From contig JAJQFD010000042.1 in the NCBI GenBank assembly GCA_021201335.1, forward strand, positions 434,001-498,000: DNA of 64,000 nucleotides. Direction: 5' to 3'. A model generated the notes under the pieces. It saw nothing but the letters and a program-made list of their open reading frames with translations. It was not told the DNA's origin and ran no database searches. Below are positions 57,500-64,000 of this stretch, piece by piece. This DNA comes from Bacteroides sp. (lineage in GTDB: Bacteria > Bacteroidota > Bacteroidia > Bacteroidales > Bacteroidaceae). How positions within the stretch are numbered: the first letter of the stretch is position 1; the number at the start of each line of letters is the position of its first letter. Both the position numbers and the translations under genes were made by a program.

Positions 57500-57507
57500 T
57501 ATCTTTG
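57500..57507 (+). promoter_or_regulatory. -7 promoter element for the GT90 gene
   Basis: TATCTTTG matches TAnnTTTG and lies 37 bases before the ATG at 57545. Confidence 0.4.
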
Positions 57508-57544
57508 GCATAATTTTAAACTGTTTTTTAGTAATCTTTAATTT

Positions 57545-58567
57545 ATGGCCGATAGCCTTCTTTATAAACTTCGTAGTGGTAAGCCACCCAAATTTATATA
57601 TTTCGCAAAGAATGCTTTACGAATGATTATTCCCGGCTCTTATTACAGAAGTAAATTAAAAAAAACACTTGATAAACTGGAAAAGAATCCGGATAAAGCT
57701 TATATCATTGAAAGAGTAAACTATTATAATAAATTATCTACAACGAGATCTTTACCGGATCGCTCTGTTATCGAAAGATTTTCCAGCTATTTTGTATATC
57801 TGGGAACTATAAAAGATTATACCCTGTCTTTATATCATAAAGTATATTACTTTGATTCCAAGGAATTCACTCGCTGGTTCAACCCTAACCTAAGATGGGG
57901 GTATGCTGCCGGAGATGTTTACTTTACTCCTGAATTCCCCTCCATTGTTAAAAGCCGACTGCTCCATTCTGACAATGAAAACTCTGTAATAATGAAACTG
58001 GTTAAACTCCGTCATTTTATCTTTTTAAATGACACTATTCCTTTCACTCAAAAAAAAGACATGGCTATCTTTCGGGGTAAGATTCGGTTAAGCCGTGACA
58101 GAAAAAAATTCCTGGAATTATTTTTCAACCATCCAATGTTTGATTGTGGGCTAGTAGGTTGGGACGACCCGGATGAATGGAAAACACCTAAAAAAACGAT
58201 ACGAGAACATTTAGATTATAAATTTATTATGACCTTAGAAGGGAATGATGTTGCTTCAAACCTGAAATGGGTAATGTCATCTAATTCAATTGCAGTCATG
58301 CCACGTCCAACTTGTGAAACATGGTTTATGGAAGGGAAACTTATCCCTGACTATCATTATATTGAGGTTAAACCCGACTTTTCAGACATAGTTGAAAAGT
58401 TGAATTACTACATTCAACATCCCGACAAAGCTCAAGAAATAATAAACAATGCCCACACTTATATTGCACAATTCAAAAACCCTGAAAGAGAGAAATTAAT
58501 ATCTTTACTTGTTCTTGACAAATATTTTAAAATGACTAACCAAAATTCCCTTCATAATAATGGATAA
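57545..58567 (+). CDS. Glycosyltransferase family 90 (CAP10/LpsA-like)
   Basis: A 340-residue enzyme of the family related to capsule-associated CAP10 and LpsA glycosyltransferases. The conserved part begins at KKDMAIFRGKIRLSRDRKK near residue 170. KTIREHLDYKFIMTLEGND and ASNLKWVMSSNSIAVM follow, then CETWFMEGKLIPDYHYI, the family hallmark of the acceptor and donor pocket. It likely adds a sugar to lipooligosaccharide or another surface glycan. The next GT2 gene overlaps its end by eight bases. Confidence 0.86.
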   Translation: MADSLLYKLRSGKPPKFIYFAKNALRMIIPGSYYRSKLKKTLDKLEKNPDKAYIIERVNYYNKLSTTRSLPDRSVIERFSSYFVYLGTIKDYTLSLYHKVYYFDSKEFTRWFNPNLRWGYAAGDVYFTPEFPSIVKSRLLHSDNENSVIMKLVKLRHFIFLNDTIPFTQKKDMAIFRGKIRLSRDRKKFLELFFNHPMFDCGLVGWDDPDEWKTPKKTIREHLDYKFIMTLEGNDVASNLKWVMSSNSIAVMPRPTCETWFMEGKLIPDYHYIEVKPDFSDIVEKLNYYIQHPDKAQEIINNAHTYIAQFKNPEREKLISLLVLDKYFKMTNQNSLHNNG

Positions 58568-59276
58568 GCTTCATGTTATCACTCCTGTAAAAGATTCGAT
58601 TGATCTTACTTTGCAAACAGCGAAAGCGATCTTGGATTCGAAAGCTGGAGTTCCTTTTATCTATACTATTTACAATGATTTCAGCACAGAAGAGAACACC
58701 CGAAAATTAGAAAAAGCATCCGCGGAAATGGGATTTGAATTAATTAACCTGGCTGATTTAACTTCTCATCCATCGCCTAACTACCTGTTGGTACTTCAAA
58801 CAGCCCAGGAAAGAGCTCTTACAGAAGATGCTGGTTTATTAATTGTTGAATCAGATGTAGTGGTGAAAGAAGATACTATCCAAACTCTTTATGGAACTGC
58901 CATCCGACAATTAAGTGCGGGAATGATTGCTGCAGTTACTGTAGATGAAAATGGAGAAATTAATTTCCCTTATTTATATGCAAAGAAAAGAGAACCGGGT
59001 ATTTATGATGAAAAGAAGCGTTTGAGCTTTTGCTGCACGTTGCTCACATTAAATTATCTCCGTACTTTCGACTTTCATCTTTTAAATCCGGAGAAAAACT
59101 GGTTCGATGTAACGATCTCCCATGAATCATTGAACAAGGGATTCAGAAACTACCTTTTAACTAATCTGCCGGTTTGGCATCGTCCGCATGGCAGCAGACC
59201 GTGGAAACAATTGAAATATAAAAATCCCCTTAAATATTATTGGTTGAAATATACGAAGGGATTGGATAAAATCTAA
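58560..59276 (+). CDS. Glycosyltransferase family 2, small
   Basis: A 238-residue GT-A-type enzyme. It starts MDKLHVITPVKDSIDLTLQT, has IYNDFSTEENTRKLEKA near residue 38 and LLIVESDVVVKEDTIQTL (DxD-like ESDVV) near residue 98, as in GT2 enzymes. It lacks membrane segments. The substrate is unknown. It overlaps the GT90 gene by eight bases, so both should be made together. The stop overlaps the stop of the convergent gene at 59273. Confidence 0.8.
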   Translation: MDKLHVITPVKDSIDLTLQTAKAILDSKAGVPFIYTIYNDFSTEENTRKLEKASAEMGFELINLADLTSHPSPNYLLVLQTAQERALTEDAGLLIVESDVVVKEDTIQTLYGTAIRQLSAGMIAAVTVDENGEINFPYLYAKKREPGIYDEKKRLSFCCTLLTLNYLRTFDFHLLNPEKNWFDVTISHESLNKGFRNYLLTNLPVWHRPHGSRPWKQLKYKNPLKYYWLKYTKGLDKI

Positions 59277-60286
59277 TTACGAGATAACCACGAAAGAGCT
59301 TCGTCGAAGGCTCTTTTAAAATAAAAGCCTTCCGAAAGTCTTTGACTGATAGTCAATACATTTCTTTTCATTTCCGCATACTCTTCATTCGTTATGGATG
59401 AAAGAACTTCATCTAACTGATCCAGTGAAGAAATACAAACACCTACTTTATTATCTTTTGTAAAAGTAGCCAATGCAGCTTTATCCCATACAATAACAGG
59501 CAATCCGCAACGCATATATAGGGAGTATTTATGAGGATTGTTATATTGCATATAAGCTCCCCGAGGTCCATCACATGAATAAATAGAATTTCCATCCCAC
59601 ACTAGGCCAAAGTCACCGTCAGCAGATGCTACCAGATCATCAGAAGAAACGAATCCTTTATAAGTGAAATACTCTTTCTTCTGTATACTGTCAGCATCAA
59701 AACCTTTTCCATATAAATTAAAATGATAAGAATGAATATAATCTTCGAGATCGTAAAGGAACTTATTCTTTTTTGGACTAAGCGTTCCTGCATAGAGAAC
59801 CTTATAAGGCTGAGTGGGTAGCGGTTTATCTGCAGGCTCTTTATCAGAAAGGTAATCGAATATACCTAATACTCCTATAGGCTGTTTTGAACCATTTTCC
59901 TCCAGCCATCGCTTCATGATTTCGTTATGTGCAATCAAATAATCAGAATGGCTTAGTCTCTTTATCTCATCCTCGCTTGATACATGTTTTCTATAGAAAC
60001 TACTCAGATCGTGAATCAATGTTACTACTTTTGCACCCCGCATGTGTGCTATCTTGCAGAGATAGACATAATATTTACGAATATTATAAGGAAGTAGCAA
60101 AACATCTCCTTTATGAATTGAAAATGGGGCTTTGAGAGCACTTCCCAGTGTCACAAAAAAATCAATGATTTTATTTTTAGAGGAAGGGCGGGGGAAACCA
60201 ATATTATTGAATCCCATCTCGACCATGATGCGATCTACATCTTTTCTAGCTTTACTGGGAGTTTCTTTTAGAAAATAACAGTTCAT
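59273..60286 (-). CDS. Gtf3/galactofuranosyltransferase-like glycosyltransferase
   Basis: A 337-residue GT-B-like enzyme. The N-terminal half has KGDVLLLPYNIRKYYVYLCK and KVVTLIHDLSSFYRKH; the C-terminal half has KVLYAGTLSPKKNKFLYDL and PHKYSLYMRCGLPVIVWDKA. These blocks resemble Gtf3-type and beta-1,6-galactofuranosyltransferase (WbbI-like) enzymes. The gene lies 25 bases after glf, which makes UDP-galactofuranose; a galactofuranosyl transferase role fits that neighbour but is inference. It is transcribed with glf. Confidence 0.78.
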   Translation of the reverse strand: MNCYFLKETPSKARKDVDRIMVEMGFNNIGFPRPSSKNKIIDFFVTLGSALKAPFSIHKGDVLLLPYNIRKYYVYLCKIAHMRGAKVVTLIHDLSSFYRKHVSSEDEIKRLSHSDYLIAHNEIMKRWLEENGSKQPIGVLGIFDYLSDKEPADKPLPTQPYKVLYAGTLSPKKNKFLYDLEDYIHSYHFNLYGKGFDADSIQKKEYFTYKGFVSSDDLVASADGDFGLVWDGNSIYSCDGPRGAYMQYNNPHKYSLYMRCGLPVIVWDKAALATFTKDNKVGVCISSLDQLDEVLSSITNEEYAEMKRNVLTISQRLSEGFYFKRAFDEALSWLSRN

Positions 60287-60311
60287 ATGCCTTCAGTTTA
60301 AAAGAGTTAAG

Positions 60312-61424
60312 TTAACAATGAATTAATTCTTTTTCGGCCAGGTTTAAGGCCAATTCAATTGTGTCATCCATATCCATATATGCATATTGTGCCAGCCTTC
60401 CTCCAAATAGTACAGAGAGTTGTTGAGCTGCAAGTTGTTTATATTGTGCCAGAAGTTTCATGTTAACTTCATCGTTTACCGGATAATAAGGTTCCTTGCC
60501 GGGTGAATAATCATCCGGATACTCCCGGGAAATAACTGTAGTACGCTGAGTTCCAAAATCAAAATGTTTATGCTCTACAATACGTGTATAAGGAACTTCT
60601 CTTTCTGTGTAATTAATGACTGCATTTCCCTGATAGTTATCAGTCTGTAGATGTTCATGTTCAAAACGTAGACTCCGGTATTCCAGACGCCCTAAACAAC
60701 AATCAAAGAATTCATCGACGCAACCGGTAAATAATATTTTATTTGCCAGTCTGTCCAATTCATTCCGATGCTGCAGGTAGTCTGTTTTCAGACGAACTTC
60801 AACTTCTTGCAATAATTTATCAATTAACGGATTGAATCCTCCTATGGGGATTCCCTGATAAATATCATTGAAATAATTATTGTCATATATAAAGCGAAAA
60901 GGAACGCGCTTAATGATAAAAGACGGGAGTTTAGTTGCTTCTCTGCCCCATTGCTTCTCCGTATATCCTTTAATAAAACGGAAATAAATGTCTTCTCCAC
61001 ACAGTTTGAGGGCTTGCTCTTCCAGGTTAGCAGGTTCTATTTCAGCATAAATTCCTCTTTGTTCTTCTAGTTTAGCTTTTGCTTCTGAAGGCGTCATTAC
61101 TCCCCAAAGCTGTTTAAATGTGTTCATATTGAAAGGTAAATTATAAAGTTCACCTTTGTAACAGGCTAAGGGTGAATTGGTATATCTATTAAATTCCACA
61201 AAAGAATTTACATACTCCCAAACTGTTTTATTACTTGTATGCATAATATGAGCACCGTATTTATGTACCTGGATTCCTGCTATATCTTCACAATATACAT
61301 TGCCTCCTACATGTTCACGTTTTTCCACTACCAGGCATTTTTTACCGGCACCTTTCATTTGTTCGGCAAAAACTGCCCCAAATAAGCCGGAACCTACTAT
61401 CAGGTAATCGTACTCTTTTCTCAT
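60312..61424 (-). CDS. glf: UDP-galactopyranose mutase
   Basis: Flavoenzyme that converts UDP-galactopyranose into UDP-galactofuranose, donor for galactofuranose in surface glycans. The 370-residue protein has the FAD-binding start YLIVGSGLFGAVFAEQ, followed by KRGHVGGNVYC-type ending EHVGGNVYCEDI. GYTEKQWGREATKLP (flavin-lid motif) and YTRIVEHKHFDFG, which carries conserved arginines, fit the family, as do YYPVNDEVN and the C-terminal segment. It precedes the Gtf3-like gene on the same strand with a 25-base gap and is 13 bases after aroK. Confidence 0.95.
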   Translation of the reverse strand: MRKEYDYLIVGSGLFGAVFAEQMKGAGKKCLVVEKREHVGGNVYCEDIAGIQVHKYGAHIMHTSNKTVWEYVNSFVEFNRYTNSPLACYKGELYNLPFNMNTFKQLWGVMTPSEAKAKLEEQRGIYAEIEPANLEEQALKLCGEDIYFRFIKGYTEKQWGREATKLPSFIIKRVPFRFIYDNNYFNDIYQGIPIGGFNPLIDKLLQEVEVRLKTDYLQHRNELDRLANKILFTGCVDEFFDCCLGRLEYRSLRFEHEHLQTDNYQGNAVINYTEREVPYTRIVEHKHFDFGTQRTTVISREYPDDYSPGKEPYYPVNDEVNMKLLAQYKQLAAQQLSVLFGGRLAQYAYMDMDDTIELALNLAEKELIHC

Positions 61425-61437
61425 TCTCGCTATGATA

Positions 61438-61968
61438 TTAAGTCAGTTTTAATAGTTCTTTTAGCTGTTGCACTGAATCCGCTAATTGCCAACGATCTTC
61501 CAGTTTACTTCCATCAAACAGATGTTTTGCCTGTTCATAAAAAGAAGCGCGTTCTTTCAGTTTCTTAACAATGAAATCATAAAGCTCTTTTTCTTGTTTT
61601 CCTTGTAAGATGGGACGAGACTGAGTTGCGGCAGATAGTCTCTTAAATAAGATATCCGGATGTACATTTAGGAATACAGTTGTTCCTTTTTGATTCATAA
61701 AATCCATGTTGTCGAAAAAACAAGGTGCCCCGCCACCGGTTGAAATAACCACATTTTCAAAATCACCTACTTCCTTCAACATGTTGCTTTCAAGTTCACG
61801 AAATCCGAGCTCTCCTTTTTCTGTAAACAGTTCAGAGATTGTTTTATGAAAACGTTCTTCAATATACCAGTCCAGATCAACAAAAGATAAACCACATTCC
61901 TGAGCAACAGCTTTTCCCAGAGTTGTTTTCCCTGCTCCCATATATCCTATTAGAAAAATCCGAATCAT
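61438..61968 (-). CDS. aroK: Shikimate kinase
   Basis: Phosphorylates shikimate in aromatic amino acid synthesis. The 176-residue protein has Walker A FLIGYMGAGKTTLG near residue 5, VDLDWYIEERFHKTI, and FRELESNMLKEV. STGGGAPCFFDN, ATQSRPIL and the C-terminal adenine-binding part follow. The start at 61968 (MIRIFLIGYMG) is chosen over an upstream ATG at 61998. It is immediately preceded by a perfect -7 element (61973-61980), so the message may be leaderless. It is an unusual but likely co-transcribed neighbour of glf. Confidence 0.94.
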   Translation of the reverse strand: MIRIFLIGYMGAGKTTLGKAVAQECGLSFVDLDWYIEERFHKTISELFTEKGELGFRELESNMLKEVGDFENVVISTGGGAPCFFDNMDFMNQKGTTVFLNVHPDILFKRLSAATQSRPILQGKQEKELYDFIVKKLKERASFYEQAKHLFDGSKLEDRWQLADSVQQLKELLKLT

Positions 61969-61972
61969 TTCA

Positions 61973-61980
61973 CAAAGGTA
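61973..61980 (-). promoter_or_regulatory. -7 element touching the aroK start codon
   Basis: TACCTTTG on the minus strand matches TAnnTTTG and ends only four bases before the ATG at 61968. A TTTG lies 15 bases upstream of it, a little short of the usual spacing. Confidence 0.4.
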
Positions 61981-62015
61981 GATTTTTATTGGATACAAAT
62001 AAATTGCGCAACCTA

Positions 62016-62023
62016 TATTTTTG
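62016..62023 (+). promoter_or_regulatory. -7 promoter element for the second GT2 gene
   Basis: TATTTTTG matches TAnnTTTG and lies 42 bases before the ATG at 62066. Confidence 0.45.
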
Positions 62024-62065
62024 CCCTATATTTACTCGATATTTCTTGCACAAATTATTCGGATA

Positions 62066-63037
62066 ATGGAACAAAACAAAATTCTCCTTTCAATTTGTAT
62101 ACCAACATATAACAGAGCCGATGTATTAAGAGATGTTCTGGAAAAAATAACTTCGGATCCAGCCTTCGATCAGGAAGTTGAAATAATAATCTCTGATAAT
62201 CATTCAACTGATCATACAAAAGAAGTAGCTTTGCCATTTCAAGACAAATACCCAAATGTTTTTTATTATCGCAACACTTCCAATCTTCCGGATAAAAATT
62301 TTGCTATAGCTTTAAATTACGGGAAAGGAGAATATCTTAAACTACAAAATGATTATATTTTTTACAGAGAGGGAAAGCTCTCTTTGATGAAAGAACATAT
62401 CCGTAAAAACCTGGAACGTAAAAAGCCTCTCTTCTTTTATCAAAAAGTAAAAGGCGGAAAGAAGTATAAAAACCAGGAACTTATATGTAATTCTTTAGAT
62501 GAATTCATTAGCATTATATCTTTCAGATGTACCTGGATCAATAATTTCGGATGCTGGCGGCAACATTTCAAGAATTTAGACGATAAAGAACGATGCGTTT
62601 CCTATCTTTTATCCCAAGTAGACTGGACCTACAGAGTCGTCCTTAATCAACAAGGGGCCGTTATTATAAGTGATAAAATTACAGAAAGAATGCCTTCATC
62701 GATGGGATCTCGTGGCGGTTATAACTATTGGAAAGTCCATATTGAAAATTATTACAAGATAATGCAAGAGTTTGTTAAGAGTAAGGATATTGCTCTTTCA
62801 ACCTATAACAAAGACCGGAAATATTCCTTAACAAGATATAGCGATCGCTACGTTCGGTTTATTCTTCTCCCTAAAGAAGGGCATTCTTATGAGGCAACAG
62901 ACTCTCTCCAATACTTCTGGAAATATTACAAAGACATCCCAATTTTTTATTTAATTATATTGGAAATAGGAACAATATATCTGGGTAAATCCATTCACCA
63001 AATGTTTAGAAGACTCCTTTCCAAAGTTCGCATTTAA
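62066..63037 (+). CDS. Glycosyltransferase family 2
   Basis: A 323-residue GT-A enzyme. It begins MEQNKILLSICIPTYNRAD, the family-typical IPTYNR start, and has VEIIISDNHSTDHTKEVA (DNxSTD) near residue 32. The acceptor domain has NDYIFYREGKLSLMKE and a tail with short hydrophobic stretch YFWKYYKDIPIFYLIILEIG. Sugar specificity is unknown. The start at 62066 is downstream of the -7 element and preferred over an upstream frame start. It is divergent from aroK and convergent with the GT9 gene. Confidence 0.88.
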   Translation: MEQNKILLSICIPTYNRADVLRDVLEKITSDPAFDQEVEIIISDNHSTDHTKEVALPFQDKYPNVFYYRNTSNLPDKNFAIALNYGKGEYLKLQNDYIFYREGKLSLMKEHIRKNLERKKPLFFYQKVKGGKKYKNQELICNSLDEFISIISFRCTWINNFGCWRQHFKNLDDKERCVSYLLSQVDWTYRVVLNQQGAVIISDKITERMPSSMGSRGGYNYWKVHIENYYKIMQEFVKSKDIALSTYNKDRKYSLTRYSDRYVRFILLPKEGHSYEATDSLQYFWKYYKDIPIFYLIILEIGTIYLGKSIHQMFRRLLSKVRI

Positions 63038-63043
63038 CTACTT

Positions 63044-64000
63044 TCAGTTTTTATATAAAATTTTCTCTACTACTTCAATTACTTTGTCAGGCTTGATTCT
63101 ATTTAAACAAGCATAATCTAACCGATGACAGGGTTTCTTTCCATAAACAGAACAGGGACGACAAGGCAAATCAACTTGGACAACATTATCGGGAGACTGA
63201 TTCCAGCCCATAAAACCTGCATACGGATGAGTTGCACCCCATATAGAAACAACCGGAACATTTACTAACGAAGCCAAATGCATATTCGCAGAATCCATCG
63301 AAAGCATTACATCCAAATGACTAATTAAGGCTAATTCGCGATCTATTCTCAATTTGTGTATTAAAGATACTAAAGAAGGATATTTGCTCTTCCATGAATT
63401 AAAGACTTCTTCTTCTCGCTCCCCACCGCCGAATAAGAAAACCTTAACCTGAGGCTGAGAAGCAAAATAAGCAACTATCTGCTCCTGAAACTTCAATGGG
63501 TATATCTTGCCTATATGCCGGGCAAAAGGTGCAATCCCTATCCAGAATTCCTCTTTTTTAGTACCCGTAATAGAAAGAAATGGAGTAATATCTACTTTAT
63601 CTTCTCCATAAATAGAGTGAAAATCAGAATGAACTTCAAACCCTAATTTTTTAAAAACAGTAGCATACCTTGAAAAGGAGGTTTTGCAGGGACGAAAGAC
63701 TTTACAGAAACGACGAACGAGTCTCCATTTACCGATTCTTCCTTTATTGATAACAGCCACCTTAGAGCCTGAAAGAAAAAAATCGCAAACATAAATACTT
63801 AGTGCGTAAAACATCATGTAAATCAGCCACATAATCAATACGCATCTCTTTTAATTGGTTATATAATTTATTAAGACCTTTGATGCCTCTATATTCACTT
63901 TCAGGAGAGAAGTTAACTCCCCTAAATGACACATTTTGAGGCATTTGTCCAAAAAGGGGTTTTAAAAACTCCCGACTAAGAATTATATATTCATGTTGTG
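63044..64000 (-). CDS. Glycosyltransferase family 9 (heptosyltransferase-like), frameshifted and cut by the window edge
   Basis: The C-terminal frame (63044-63838) has GIAPFARHIGKIYPLKFQEQ, DVMLSMDSANMHLASLVNVP and VSIWGATHPYAGFMGWNQS, the ADP-heptose:LPS heptosyltransferase pattern. The N-terminal frame (63762 to the window edge) has QMPQNVSFRGVNFSP, MRIDYVADLHDVLRTKY and LCLRFF. The two meet at a seven-A run near 63776-63782 (T on the coding strand). Six would read LRFFLSGSKVAVINKG with no break. The start codon is beyond 64000. It transfers a heptose or related sugar onto surface glycan. The frameshift is either real, a slippage variant, or an error. Confidence 0.8.
63776..63782 (-). repeat. 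Seven-A tract breaking the GT9 gene
   Basis: Seven A on + (T on the coding strand) at the point where the two GT9 frames overlap. With six, the frame is open across the junction. Confidence 0.75.

Overview
The window is chromosomal DNA from a Bacteroidales bacterium, most like Parabacteroides or a relative (Tannerellaceae / Porphyromonadaceae in the broad sense). The evidence is a SusC/SusD pair, Mfa-type fimbrial genes with DUF3575/DUF3868 partners, a HU-like DNA-binding protein followed by a 'smalltalk' peptide, a DUF4248 gene, lipoprotein signals of Bacteroidetes type, and repeated matches to the Bacteroidetes promoter (-33 TTTG, -7 TAnnTTTG). No rRNA, tRNA or CRISPR array was seen.

Layout. 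1-5700: a SusC/SusD nutrient-uptake pair on +. 5779-20350: core genes on -: rnhB, membrane pyrophosphatase, a small membrane protein, the suf Fe-S assembly operon (cvpA-sufB-sufC-sufD-sufS, ordered as transcribed) and rimP-nusA-infB. The last operon has a strong promoter and a terminator-like hairpin in its leader. 20577-29148: an AT-rich polymorphic-toxin island with two large exported YD/RHS-repeat proteins, a RelE-like C-terminal toxin tip, a probable immunity gene and two orphan membrane/lipoprotein genes, each followed by a similar hairpin. 29193-33362: a visibly more G+C-rich module (DUF4373 replication protein, Twinkle-like primase-helicase, DUF4248, HU-like protein, smalltalk peptide) under one good promoter and with no phage structural genes. 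33455-44237: a fimbrial operon on - (tip protein, second lipoprotein subunit, DUF3575, DUF3868/OmpA-TPR, Mfa1-like major subunit, Mfa2-like anchor). A 537-bp non-coding block with terminal inverted repeats lies between the major subunit and the anchor. 44353-55800: GH3 beta-glucosidase, ecotin, a YgjP-type metallopeptidase, two GIN-domain (DUF2807) lipoproteins facing an ECF sigma/anti-sigma pair, argB and speA. 55808-64000: a surface-glycan gene group with GT4, GT90, two GT2, a Gtf3/galactofuranosyltransferase-like enzyme, UDP-galactopyranose mutase and a GT9, together with a cupin and aroK.

How they work together. The suf genes build Fe-S clusters. RimP, NusA and IF2 couple transcription and translation. 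The fimbrial genes encode subunits, anchor and outer-membrane helpers of one surface filament. Glf would supply UDP-galactofuranose to glycosyltransferases beside it.

The most notable sequence-level signal is that three genes (DUF4248, the fimbrial tip protein, the GT9 glycosyltransferase) are each broken by one base in a mononucleotide run. In each case one base gained or lost restores a convincing full-length protein. This is either slippage-based variation or sequencing error. A nine-G run lies in frame inside susC. The best candidates for poorly described biology are the stand-alone primase-helicase/HU/smalltalk module, the exported RHS toxin island, the repeat block inside the fimbrial operon and the leader hairpin before rimP-nusA-infB.
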